A stretch of 64,000 nt of DNA from Vigna angularis (Eukaryota > Streptophyta > Magnoliopsida > Fabales > Fabaceae). Every line of letters starts with the position of its first letter. Position 1 is the stretch's first letter. A program made the translations under genes and the position numbers. Below the pieces are notes generated by a model, which was not told the DNA's origin, did not search any database, and saw nothing but the letters and a program-made list of their open reading frames with translations. The DNA lies in contig NC_068972.1 in assembly GCF_016808095.1 (NCBI RefSeq), forward strand, positions 10,410,001 through 10,474,000, in the 5' to 3' direction. Below, in pieces: positions 48,601-59,639 of the stretch.

Positions 48601-51600
48601 GAGGAGGACGAAGTGACCGAAGGAGAGAATCCAGAGGAGAAGCCCCTGGAACTATCAGCGTGTTCAGTGAAGGGGCTGACACCACCCAAGACCATGAAAC
48701 TGACAGGGATGATCGGCGATAGGAGAGTAGTGGTTCTCATCGACAGTGGGACCAGCCATAATTTTGTTAGTCGAAGGGTGGCAGAGGAATTGGAGTTGCC
48801 AGTGACTGACACACCACCTTACGTAGTGAGCCTTGGGGACGAACATCGGAGAATGTCGAGGGGATGCTGCGAGAAGGTTCGAATATGCTTAGGGGAAGCT
48901 ACGGTGGTGGAGGATCTGTACGTGTTCGAGCTTGGAGGCATTGATATTATATTGGGAATCGTTTGGCTGGCACAGCTTGGGGAAGTGGTAATAACCTAGA
49001 AGGAGATGTCCATGGCGTATACGGTGGAGGGTAAGAAGGTACGGATACAGGGGGACCCAACACTGTCCAGACAGCTGGTGGAACCCAAGGCTTTGTTAAA
49101 ATTAGTGGATGCTGAGTCATGGGTCTTGGTGTAGGATTTGGGCCAAGTGGAGTAACAGGGGTGCGACGAGTGTGTTGGGGAATTGACAGGGGAACAGCAG
49201 GCTGACTTGAGGGCAGTGTTGCAGGTGCACTATGGGGTATTTCAGGAAAGAGAAGGTCTACCCCCGTCTCGAGAAATGGAGCACCACATCACCCTTAAAG
49301 AAGGAGTGAATCCCGTCAACGTCCGGCCCTATAGATACCCCTATTTGATGAAGGAAGAAATAGAAAAACAAGTGGCTGATATGTTGGAAGCTGGGATCAT
49401 CAGGCCAAGCAAGAGCCCATACTCCAGCCCGGTGATATTGGTGAAGAAGAAAAACGGAAGCTGGCGCTTTTGTGTTGATTACCGAGCCCTGAACAAAGCA
49501 ACTGTTCCCGATAAATACCCCATTCCCGTGATAGAGGAGCTATTAGACGAACTGCATGGTGCCAAATACTTCTCCAAGATCGACCTGAAGGCTGGGTATC
49601 ATCAAATACGGATGGAAGAGGAGGATGTTCCTAAAACGGTGTTCCGCACACACCAAGGCCACTTTGAGTTTCTAGTGATGCCCTTTGGGCTCACTAACGC
49701 AGCTGCAACGTTCCAAAATGCGATGAATAATCTGATGCAGCCCTTCCTTTGGAGGTGTGTGCTAGTCTTCTTCGATGACATTTTAGTGTACAATCCTACG
49801 TGGAAAGATCATATGGAACAGTTGGGACAGGTGTTGCAGTTATTGGGGCAGCAGAGGTGGGTAGCTAATCAAAGCAAATGTGAATTTGGAAGGCAGCAGA
49901 TTGGATATCTAGGCCACATAATATCTGGAAGGGGTGTTGAGATGGACAAGGAGAAGATCCAGGCAGTGTTGGAGTGGGGAGAACCGAAAAATCTGAAGGC
50001 CTTGAGGGGGTTTTTGGGCTTAACCGGTTACTATCAGAGGGTTGTGCAAGGATATGGGAAAATGGCCAAGCCTCTTACCGAATTGCTTAAGAAAGGGAAG
50101 TTTGAGTGGTCGGAAGCAGCCAGAACAGTGATGGAAGCACTCAAGACAGCCATTACAACAGCACCGGTATTGACTCTGCCAGATTTCAAGCAGAAGTTTC
50201 ATTTGGACTGCGCGCATCGGGAGTTGGTGTGGGGGCGGTGGTCATGCAAAACAAGAAACCCATTGCTTTTTTTAGCAAAGCTCTATCGGAGGGGTCGTTA
50301 AGTAAATCCATATATGAAAAAGAGCTTATGGCCGTGGTAATGGCCATTCAACATTGGAGGCCATATCTCCTGGGACGGCGATTTGTGGTGCATACCGATC
50401 AACGTAGCTTGAAGTATTTGTTGGAACAGAGAATTACCACGCACAGTCAACAAAACTGGATAGCCAAACTCATGGGATACGACTTTGACATTGTATACAA
50501 AACAGGAAGCTCGAATAAGGTTGATGACGCCCTTTCGAGAAAGGGGGAAGGAGGTATGGATGAACTCGAGTTGCATGCTATCTCTAGACCGTATTGGCAT
50601 GATTTTTGAGAAATATTGGAAGAATTAGGAGAGGATGAGGCACTCAAGAAAATAGTTGATGACCTTAAGAAGGACCTGAATTGCCACGCTTTGTATACGT
50701 TAGAGAATGACTGGCTCCACTACAAAGGAAGGATAGTGCTTTTGGCTAAATCTATTTGGATCCCCAAATTGTTAGCAGAGTTCCATGTAACAAGCACATG
50801 TGGGCATTCAGGGGTGTTTCAAACTTATAGAAGGATAGCGTAGTCATTCTATTGGGTGGGAATGAAGAACACGGTAACAGAGTTTGTGGCTGGATATGTG
50901 ATATGCCAGCAGCATAAATATATGGCCGCGTCTCCCCAAGGTCTATTACAGCCCCTCCCTATTCCGCAGGCAGTGTGGAAAGAAGTGAGTATCGATTTCA
51001 TCGTAAAATTGCCTAAATCTTAGAGCTTTGATGCAATATTGGTGGTTGTGGATAGATTAAGCAAATATGGCCATTTTATAGCGCTGAAACATCCCTACTC
51101 AGCGAGAATGGTAGCAGAGATTTTTGTTCAGGAGATAGTCAGGTTGCACGGCATCCCTTTGTCAATTGTAAGTGACAGGGATCCCCTATTTCTTAGTATG
51201 TTTTGGAAAGAACTCTTTAAGATGCAGGGAACCCAATTGAAAATGAGCATTGCCTACCATCCAGAAACTGATGGTCAAACGGAGGTCTTGAACCGCATTG
51301 TAGAAGGATATTTGAGGTGTTTCTGCTCCGAGCAGCCCAAAAGCTGGAAGACGATGTTACCTTGGGCGGAATACTGGTACAACACCTGTTATCAGGGGGC
51401 GGCAAGGTGCTTCCCATTCGAGATCGTGTATGGACGGCGTCCTTCGTCCTTGAGTAGGTTCGTTCCAGGGGAGACAGCAGTGGAAACGGTGGCACAAGAT
51501 TTAATAACGAGAGACGAGGCTCTGAGACAATTAAAATTCCATCTACGCAGGGCCCAGGAGGTAATGTCTAATCAAGCGAATAAAAAGAGGAGAGAAGTGG

Positions 51601-51990
51601 ATATAAAAGTAGGAGATTGGGTCTACTTAAAAATTAGACCTCATAGACAAGCTTCTACGCCCGTGCGGTTGCATCCCAAGCTAGCAGCTCGATATTATGG
51701 ACCCTTCCAGGTCATTCAGCAAATTGGGAAGGTTGTTTATTGCCTACAGCTGCCAGAAACAGCCAGGATACATCCTGTCTTTCATGTTTCCCAATTAAAG
51801 AAAGCAGTGGGGGAAAAGAGAATAGAAAAGGAGCTGCCAGCTGAGCTACAGGCAGAAGGATCCAGCTATTGGCCAGTGAGGATTCTTGAGAAGAGAACAA
51901 GGCAGTAGGGGGAAGAAACAATGCAGCAAGTCTTGGTGGAGTGGCAAGACGGAGGGAGAGAGGGAGCTATGTGGGAAGACGTGAAAACCA
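48601..51990 (+). pseudogene. pol region of the Reina-like element (PR-RT-RNH-INT-chromodomain)
   Basis: Protease motif LIDSGTSHNF (about 48,740). RT 49,183-50,200 with FFDDILVY. RNase H 50,106-50,609 with HTDQRSLKYLL and DALSRK, entered after a frameshift near 50,210. Integrase from 50,616: the zinc site has Tyr (AGYVICQQ) where the first Cys of the CX2C pair is expected; core residues are D (VVVDRLSKYGHF), D (SDRDPLF) and E (TDGQTEVLNR). GPFQVIQQIG is the GPY/F module. After a TAG at about 51,906, QVLVEWQDG..WEDV is a chromodomain, which targets insertion to chromatin in this group. Stops also occur at 48,997, 50,607, 50,841 and 51,021. Confidence 0.85.
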
Positions 51991-52817
51991 TGCAGGATCA
52001 ATACCCTGAGTTCAACCTTGGGGACAAGGTTGCTGAAGGAGGGGGGAGTAATGTTAGGCCGTTATTAGTGTATGAGAGAAGGAAGAGACATTAGTTAACC
52101 TAACTGCCTAGGCAGTTAGGGAGAGCAGGAAGAAACTTGTATAAATAGTTTTAGGTCTAATTGTAGAGGGACTTTTGGGGGGAGAGAATAAGAGTTTTGT
52201 CAAGAACTTGTTGTCCTGAGAGGGGGAGGTTAAGCTCTTTGTATTCGTTTCTTTGATTGAAAGTCAATATGAAGAGGTTATTTCGCATTCTGTGTTGTGT
52301 GACTTGGGTGTATAGAGCGTGTTTTCCATAGGTTCTAGATTAAAGAACCTATCAATATACATATCAACCATGCTTGGAAATTTTTATTTTATTTTTATTT
52401 TATAAAAGACACCAAAACAACAACAAAACAACATACCATTGCCCCACACTGACTCAATTCAGACTTCAGACTTGCCATAAGAAAAGAAAGTCAGCCAGTT
52501 CACTCATAGATGAGTGAGGACACGAAATTATTTCTAGCAGTAAAATTCTGCACAGTTACAAAACTATTAATAAAAGGAATCAGAAGTTTTCACTCTTTTT
52601 GGCCTTTCACATACATAAGATAAAAAACAAAGAGTTAATCAGCAGATGGGGAGTAATGTTGCACCGATAGGCATGGTCAAATAACAATAAAATATAAGTA
52701 TCGAGTGGCAGAACCATTAAGATTAACAATTAACCTTAGTGACCCATGTGAAACCATAATTCTTCAGGATATAAAATTCATGCCATGAATAAATGGATGT
52801 AGGGGCCCTATGCAATA

Positions 52818-53170
52818 TGATAGACTTCTTTAATCAAGAAGTCGATCCACACTCGATAATACTCAAGAAAAATTAGAAACAATGAATAACTCTCGTGTTA
52901 TTGAATTAATCCAAGAATTCAATGTACAATGGGTTCTCTCAAGGAAGCCTGAACCTTCCTCCACTGGACAAAGTTCCAGTACAATTCAAAGAATACAGAA
53001 TCGATCCCTTCCCCTCTCAACTAACTTCTATTTATACTCTCCCCTTTTTCCTCCTAACTAACAACTAACTGATATCAACTAACTGATATCCTACTGTTTC
53101 CCGCCTTCTTTACTGTATCTCCTTCCCTCCTTTCTTATTCTTTCTTTTGAACACCTTTAATTCTCTAACA
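52818..53170 (-). mobile_element. Solo LTR, 353 bp, Copia-like
   Basis: On the minus strand it starts TGTTAGAGAATTAAAGG and ends GAAGTCTATCA, with a TATAAATAG box inside. It is flanked by perfect CAATA duplications (52813-52817, 53171-53175). No internal domain sequence remains. Confidence 0.85.
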
Positions 53171-53175
53171 CAATA

Positions 53176-54330
53176 ATTCTACACGGCTTCAAGACATATA
53201 CAAGAGATTTTAATCTCATTCGAGCATGTAAGGGAAACAAACGGAGAGTTCTAATAGCCACAAACAATATACTGCCAACCAAACTCTCCTTTCTTTCCAA
53301 ACGCAGAGATATAAGGTATTTAAAAGCCATATTATTCGGTCATTCATCCTTCTAGTTCATCCATCTCAAAGTTAAAATATACATTTCAACCAAACTCATG
53401 AAGCAGAGCATACACACAAGCCAAGCAACTATGCTATTCTTACATCAACTATATCATCAGAACACATTTCACAGATCAACAATTTCAAGTATTCATACAA
53501 TTAAAGTATAGCTTAGCTCCTCTACCTAGATTCTTTGGTTCTCCTCTACGAAAATTAGCAGCTCCAACTCTTCTACACGATCTAAGGTAGCTCCTACTTG
53601 TCTAGATCTACAGAATTTGTCCAACCTCTTTACTTACTTCTTCCTATCTCAGACCAACCTTCTCTCCTCTGCTTTTCCTTATTATTTTTGTTAATTATCA
53701 TTAAGGGGAAGTTAAGGTTTTATCCTTGAAGCTAGCAGCCCCTATGTTTGGACGTTTTCAATCAAAGAAGGAACAAATTTCCTTAATCTAAGCTTAATTG
53801 TTTCCCGTAGTTTCACTTCAAAGTCCTGTACAAGTTTTGTTTCGTTTGGTTTATACAAAGAAAGTCTTGATATGAAGTAAAAGGTGTCAAAGGACGCTAC
53901 AATGGAAGAAGACAACACTCTGTGTGTGGGGAAAGGGAGGAAATAATGCAATTGTATGGGAAAGAGGACAAAAGACGTTAAAGAGGAAGAATAAAAGGAA
54001 GCTACGGTTTTTCCTTGGCTAAAAAAAACAAGGATTACTTGCATTGAAAAAAAAAAACATATACTATATTGGATTAAGTATTATGACTTAAAAATATATA
54101 TACGTGCCTTGGAAATTACCAGAATAAATAAAATACTAGAATCATACTCTCAATATTTGAACACCAGATTATAATAGCTCAATAATAAATTTTTACTGAT
54201 TAAACTCACGAAGAAATAAAATATCTATAATAATATTTTGGGATCTCACAGAGTGGCAGACAATGAAAGAAATACAAAGATATAGCTCAACAAAAATAGT
54301 GAAAATGAACTACATAGTGCACTCTCGTAC
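53176..54330. other. Non-coding spacer
   Basis: AT-rich with no recognised exon. A minus-strand open frame of 100 codons at 53742-54044 has no family resemblance and is probably chance. Confidence 0.4.
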
Positions 54331-55886
54331 TTGAGGATCTGACTGGAGAATTGTTTGCAGAAGGAAGAGATAGTCAGGTGTGTAGCCAACCTGTAGCCCA
54401 AAAGTAACGAAAATCATTACCCACAAATAGTTGTAGTAAAAGAGGAGCTAAGATATGGAATAATGTTAATATAACGGCCAATTAAAACACTCTAGGCCAG
54501 AAGAATATCAATGAAATTAACAAAAGAAGCATCAAATAATCTGATAAACAAAAATCAATAGAATTTCATAAATAAACAAGCCTCTACCTGCTTAGAGTAT
54601 ATTAGAATCTTGTCAAATTCTCTTCTCTCAACAAAACCAACAACAACTTTTGGAGTAGCTCTGGCTTTGATGTCTATTTCTAAAGTCAGATCATTGTCCA
54701 CAGTCTACATTACAACATATTAATCAAAATTAAGAAACAAATCTCATTTCATATTAAATATACAACAATTAAAATGAAAGAAAAACCAAATAAATAAATA
54801 AAAAAAGCAATCAATTCAAAGTATTTCAAATGCAACCTACCTTTACAAGATCTCCTAGTTCCTCACTGCATTCAAACTTCTCCCCCTTACAGAAGGCATC
54901 CATTGTCCACCAAAAAAAATCAGTTAAATAAAAATGAAATAATTACCTGGAGCTTAAATATGATCCCATGAAAAATGACAGCCCTTCATATGACCTGAAT
55001 TGCTAAAAAATCCTTATGCAAGCATCAATGCCCAACTGTTCACAACATTCTTTAGCAACCTAGACAGATATAAATAAGCATTCAGTTATCAATCAAATAT
55101 TAATAATATCATGCTATAGAAGAAAATTATAGTTTCATACCTGCACAGTAATTTGTAGGTTGCCTCTGAGTTTCAACAACAATAAGTCTTTCATGCTCTC
55201 TAGTGCCCATTCTCCTGATAGATTGCCAAAAAATTCAACAAGTGACTACAAGAACCGAAAAACGAATTAGTTTTTTTAAATTAGCTCAAAGTTTCATTAG
55301 ATAAATTATACAAGCAATGGAATACTGCATCAAAAATCATGTAATCAATAAAAAGAGGATAAGAACTAGAGAGTGCTTGTACATAGAAATCAATAATATA
55401 AACAAGCCTCTACCTGCTTAGAGTATATTAGAATCTTGTCAAATTTTGTTCTCTCAGCAAAAGCAACAACAATTTTGGAATAGCTCAGACTTTGATGAAT
55501 ATTTTTAAAACAAGATCATTGTCCGCAGTTTACATTAGAACATATTACCAAAATTAACAAAAAAATCTCATTTCATATTAAATATACAACAAATAGAACG
55601 AAACAAAAAGCAAAAAATAAAAAAAGCAATCAATTCAAAGTATTTCAAAATTTCAAATGCAACCTACCTTTACAAGATCTCCTAGTTCCTCACTGCATCC
55701 AAGCTTGTCCCCTTTACAGAAGGCATACATTGTCCACCAGACAAAACCGTTACAAAAAGTTAAATAATTACCTGGAGCTCAAATATGATCCAAGAAAAAA
55801 AAATTACAGTCATTCATATGACCTGAATTGCTCAAAAATCCATATGCAGGCATCAATGCACAATTGTTTGCAATATTCTGTAGCAA
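54331..55886 (-). pseudogene. Clathrin heavy chain exon-fragment array, central block
   Basis: Order from high to low coordinate, with exon types as in the distal block: E 55772-55886 (stops), A 55668-55740, B 55414-55529 (acceptor lost, 1 bp short), D 55141-55245 (35 codons, fully open: [16 protein letters not shown]..), E 54947-55059 (TAG after DACIRIF), A 54841-54910, B 54588-54704 (39 codons open, ends [12 protein letters not shown]), C 54331-54390 (20 codons open, VGYTPDYLFLLQTIL). The A-B-C run with intact splice signals is the best-preserved part. D follows B directly in the upper unit, so C, F and the segment between them were deleted there. Confidence 0.92.
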
Positions 55887-56191
55887 GTCCTAAGCTTTAT
55901 GGCCTAGGTGGTAAGTCCTAGTACATTAAACCCTAAATTCTACCCTTACTTTGATCTAAGCCTTACCTATGCCTCATACCCTATGCCCTATGCCATATGT
56001 CCTCTATGTTGTCCACTATACCTTATTCCCTATGCACTATATCCTATGCGTAGCGCACTAGGCCATATGCCTTATTTGTTGTTCATCAAAAATTTAACAA
56101 GTGACTGCAAGAACCAAAAAACCACTTAGTGCCTTTTAAATTAGCACAATGTTTCAATATATAAACTATAAAAGCAATGGAGCACACAAAC

Positions 56192-56243
56192 CTGTGGATA
56201 CAGAAAATCTAGGAGAAAGGCAGTTACCTCACGGATCAGATTT
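56192..56243 (-). pseudogene. Clathrin heavy chain exon F fragment
   Basis: After acceptor TTCACAG, the 52 bp read NLIREVTAFLLDFLYPQ and end at CCACAG|GTTTGTGTG. The exon is truncated relative to the family, where [21 protein letters not shown] continues. Its partner in the distal block ends at the same donor, so the truncation predates the duplication. Confidence 0.85.
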
Positions 56244-56424
56244 CTGTGAACATGACAAAAAGAAGGTAATACATGAACTATCAATTAATAATAGTTAAAA
56301 CAATGAGGAAAGGACCAAGGGAGTGTTTGTACATAAAAATCAACAAAAAGCCACATAAAGAAACATTTAACCAACATAATGAAGCATGAATATCATGTTA
56401 CTAATCACCACAATAATGACTTAA

Positions 56425-58036
56425 TGATAACGGTAATTCTTACCATTATTTGTGTTGTATTTTTTTACCAAATCAACTCTCTTGAAGCTTGAAACCTGCT
56501 TAATCCTCTCTTTTATCTAACTTTGCGAATAAGTTTAGTTTAGCTTACACTTAGGGATTTTCATCACTAATTCCCTCAATTTTGTAGGAAAATTGTGTGC
56601 TTTGGATGAGCATAAAAACCATCAAGAATGAAGCTGCAAAAGCAAGTGATTAGAAGACTCACAAAGACAGTTCTCACGCCCGGGCGCCCCAGGACGGGGG
56701 CTGAGTGCGATACTTGCTGATGTGGCACCCTAGACCTATTTAAGGCTACCATGCAACGAGGGTGCGATCTTCTTGGTGGCTGAAGCACGAAAACACCATC
56801 TTGGACCTGGTTTTGGGCAGTGGGAAGTCTCCATTCTTCTTCCTTGGGTCTCCATCTCTTCCATTTTCTTCCATTGTAAGTTCAAGCTCTCCATGACAAT
56901 GGAGAGCTAAGTTCATTTTGTTGGGGAATGATGTAACTATCTTGTAAATGCACTTGTTTTGAATGAATACAAGCTTGAGTGTTTATTTCCTTTGCTTAAA
57001 GCTTGTTGTGACTTGATCAATCCTAGCATGATTCTCTGGTTTGCTTAATGTTGGGAAATATTGGGTGAAACATGAACTGGACTAAACACCTAAAGGAAAT
57101 TGTATCTAGGGATAGAACTTGGACATTTAATTGTCTTAAACCTCATTTCTTAGTGCAAATGAACTTGTTAGGTTTCCAAGAGATACGATATAGGGTCTTA
57201 CCTAACAATTCCTTGGAAACCTAACAAGTTCATCTGCACTAAGAAATAAGGTTTAAGACAACTAAAGGTCCAAGTTCTATCCCTAGATACAATTTCCTTT
57301 AGGTGTTTAGTCCAGTTCATGTTTCACCCAATATTTCCCAACATTAAGCAAACCAGAGAATCATGCTAGGATTGATCAAGTCACAACAAGCTTTAAGCAA
57401 AGGAAATAAACACTCAAGCTTGTATTCATTCAAAACAAGTGCATTTACAAGATAGTTACATCATTCCCCAACAAAATGAACTTAGCTCTCCATTGTCATG
57501 GAGAGCTTGAACTTACAATGGAAGAAAATGGAAGAGATGGAGACCCAAGGAAGAAGAATGGAGAGTTCCCACGACCAAAACCAGCTACCAAATGTCCAAG
57601 ATGGTGTTTTTGTGCTTCAGCCACCAAGAAGATCACATCCTCATTGTATGGTAGCCTTAAATAGGGTTAGGGTGCCACATCAGCAAGTATCGCGCTCAGC
57701 CCCCTTCTGAGGTGCCCTGGTGTGAAAGTTGCGCACAGAATGCGCGAAGATTGGCGCTTAGCCTCCTTTCTGGGGCGCACAGGTGTGAGAACTATCTTCG
57801 TGAGTCCTCTAATTACTTGCTTTTACAGCTTCATTCTTGATGGTTTTTATACTCATCCAATGCACACAATTTTCCAACAAAATTGAGGGAATTAGTGATG
57901 AAAATCCCTAAGTGTAACCTAAACTAAACTTATTCACAAAGTTAGATACAAGGATTAAACAGGTCTCAAGCTTCAAGAAGAGAGTTGATTTGGTAAAAAA
58001 ATGCAACACAGATAATGGTAAGAATTACCGTTATCA
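56425..58036. mobile_element. Palindromic pair of inverted LTR starts with target-site duplication
   Basis: The left arm 56425-57180 begins TGATAACGGTAATTC. The right arm 57212-58036 is its reverse complement and ends GAATTACCGTTATCA. A 31-bp spacer lies between them. Flanks are perfect CTTAA duplications (56420-56424, 58037-58041). Both outer ends are thus the same LTR 5' terminus, facing outward. The right arm is about 70 bp longer, mainly from one extra block near 57,720-57,785 (GCGCACAGAATGCGCGAAG region), and there are scattered substitutions. No coding domains are present. Confidence 0.88.
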
Positions 58037-58368
58037 CTTAATCATAGTAGATAAACACCTTAAGAAAAGAATCAGTTATGGTGTTGTAATCAACTGGGAA
58101 ACCTCCCTCCATTTGCGACATCATTAATGCAAAATTAACAGCACCCCACCAACCAAAATGGGAAAAAAAATGAGTGGTTGAGTTAGTTAGTATAACTGCC
58201 AATATTAGTAAATTAAGATGAAAAAAATAAAATAAAGTTTTAGAAATTCTATTCAGAAAATATATAATTTGATAATCAGTTATCTACAAAGTGGCAGACA
58301 ATGGAAGAAATACAAAGAAATAGCTCAACATAAATAGTGCAAATAAACTACATAGGACACTCTCGTAC

Positions 58369-58645
58369 CTGAGGATATGTCCGAATAATTGTTTGCAAAT
58401 GGAAGAGATTGTGAGGTGTGTAACCAACCAGTAGCCCAATAAATTGAGATGAAAAAAATAAAATAAAGTTCTAGAAATTCTATTCAGAAAATATATAATT
58501 TGATAATTAGTTACCTACATAGTAGCAAACAATGAAAGAAATAGTTCAACATAAATAGTGCAAATGAACTATACAGTGCACTCTCGTACCTGAGGATATG
58601 TCCGAATAATTGTTTGCAAAAGAGATTGTGAGGTATGTAACCAAC
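58369..58645 (-). pseudogene. Two copies of clathrin exon C, proximal end of the array
   Basis: 58590-58645 (56 bp, 4-bp deletion, frame broken) and 58369-58428 (60 bp, open, VGYTPHNLFHLQTII) both lie next to matching intron sequence, so the exon and its flanks were duplicated in tandem with a period of about 220 bp. The second copy's acceptor is CTG instead of CAG. Confidence 0.85.
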
Positions 58646-59016
58646 CTGTAGCCCAAAAGTAATGAAAATCATCAACCACATATAGCTACAGTAAAAGAAG
58701 AGATAATATATGAAATGATGTTAATATAACGGCCAATTAAGTTACTAAAGGTCACTTATTATTTCTAGCCCACAATTTATTATTTCTATACTAACCACAA
58801 ATAAGTTCCTAAACGTCACTTATTATTTCTAAACTAACCACAAATAAGTTACTAATCGTCACTTATGATTTCTAAACTAAAACACAGTACAAATAAAATT
58901 AAATAAAGTGTTTTATTATGTAAAACCAAATACTACAAATTATTCTATTTTATTTTAGAAAAATCTTTAAATGTTAAAATATAAATTCCCATCAATGTAA
59001 CGATCAAGAACCTTAC

Positions 59017-59635
59017 TTGAAATGTTGCTGGAATGAGTTCCCATATGACTCGTGATGGGATCTTGAAGAACTGGTAGACCCAGGTCTCTCATATCCGTGC
59101 GAATTCTGGACAGAAGAAACTTGGGCTGTCGTGTCTCGCTTTTGTTTCTCATAGTTAGGAGCCTGACAACTGATATATACACATAGAAAGTTCAACCAAA
59201 ATAAATATGTGCAAAATGTAGCCAATACAACGTGGAATAAGCTTCAGTTCAGTCAACAATATGCTTCAAAAGTTAGGTTATCAAGTCTCACCGAGATGAA
59301 CGCTCAAATTGATGATATGGATCACTAACAATGCTACTTGAAGAAGACCTCGTTGGATCTCTGAACTGGCAAGCAGATGACGACAGTGACCTGCTCCTTC
59401 TAAGATCTGGAACACCAGAAGAACTCTGATCATCAGAAACATTTTTTCGAGTTTTGGAGAAAAAGCCCTTGGAGCTCTGGAAATAATCATCAGCTTTACC
59501 GTAAGCTTGATTGTTCATTCCAATCTCGGAAACACTATCCCATGCCTTTTGCTTATTTGTTGATTTCGGCGGAGTTGCATTGTTGTTATTTCCACTACTA
59601 GACGCAGAAGATGTGAAAAAGAATAGTTTCTTCAT
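59017..59635 (-). CDS. 5' end of an unidentified Ser-rich protein gene, truncated
   Basis: Exon 1 (59635 down to 59292) starts MKKLFFFTSSASSSGNNNN and is rich in Ser, with RRSRSLSSSAC and SSSSSIVSDPYHQF, ending at a GTGAG donor. Exon 2 follows after TATCAG (high end 59169) or after the next CAG 7 bp further in. The first choice reads CQAPNYEKQKRDTTAQVSS to SFQQHFK. The other frame reads ..SSNISSKVLDRYIDG at its end. Both halves look plausible, so a frameshift within the exon is possible. No later exon was recognised: the sequence passes into AT-rich DNA and then the clathrin array. The upstream part (to about 60,560) looks like 5' UTR with an intron (acceptor GTAGCAG at about 59,720). I do not recognise the family with certainty. 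Confidence 0.5.
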
Positions 59636-59639
59636 GCGT

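Larger units (their letters stand above)
47261..52354 (+). mobile_element. Reina-like Ty3/gypsy chromovirus, 5.1 kb, with both LTRs
   Basis: LTRs 47261-47547 (287 bp) and 52052-52354 (303 bp) start TGTTAGGCCG and end CCTATCA. They are flanked by perfect ATATA duplications (47256-47260, 52355-52359). A purine tract GGAGGGGGGAG lies just before the 3' LTR. Order is gag, protease, RT, RNase H, integrase and C-terminal chromodomain, which with the short LTRs and an RT reading VPDKYPIPVIEELLDELHGA suggests the Reina clade. The LTRs differ by several substitutions plus indels. The 5' LTR lacks about 10 bp that carry the TATAAATA box in the 3' LTR (52140-52147), so the element's own promoter is damaged. 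Confidence 0.92.

Noticed and set aside
57476..57710. 62- and 70-codon ORFs in the palindrome
   Set aside because: They lie in LTR sequence and have matching shadows in the other arm; no protein domain is visible.
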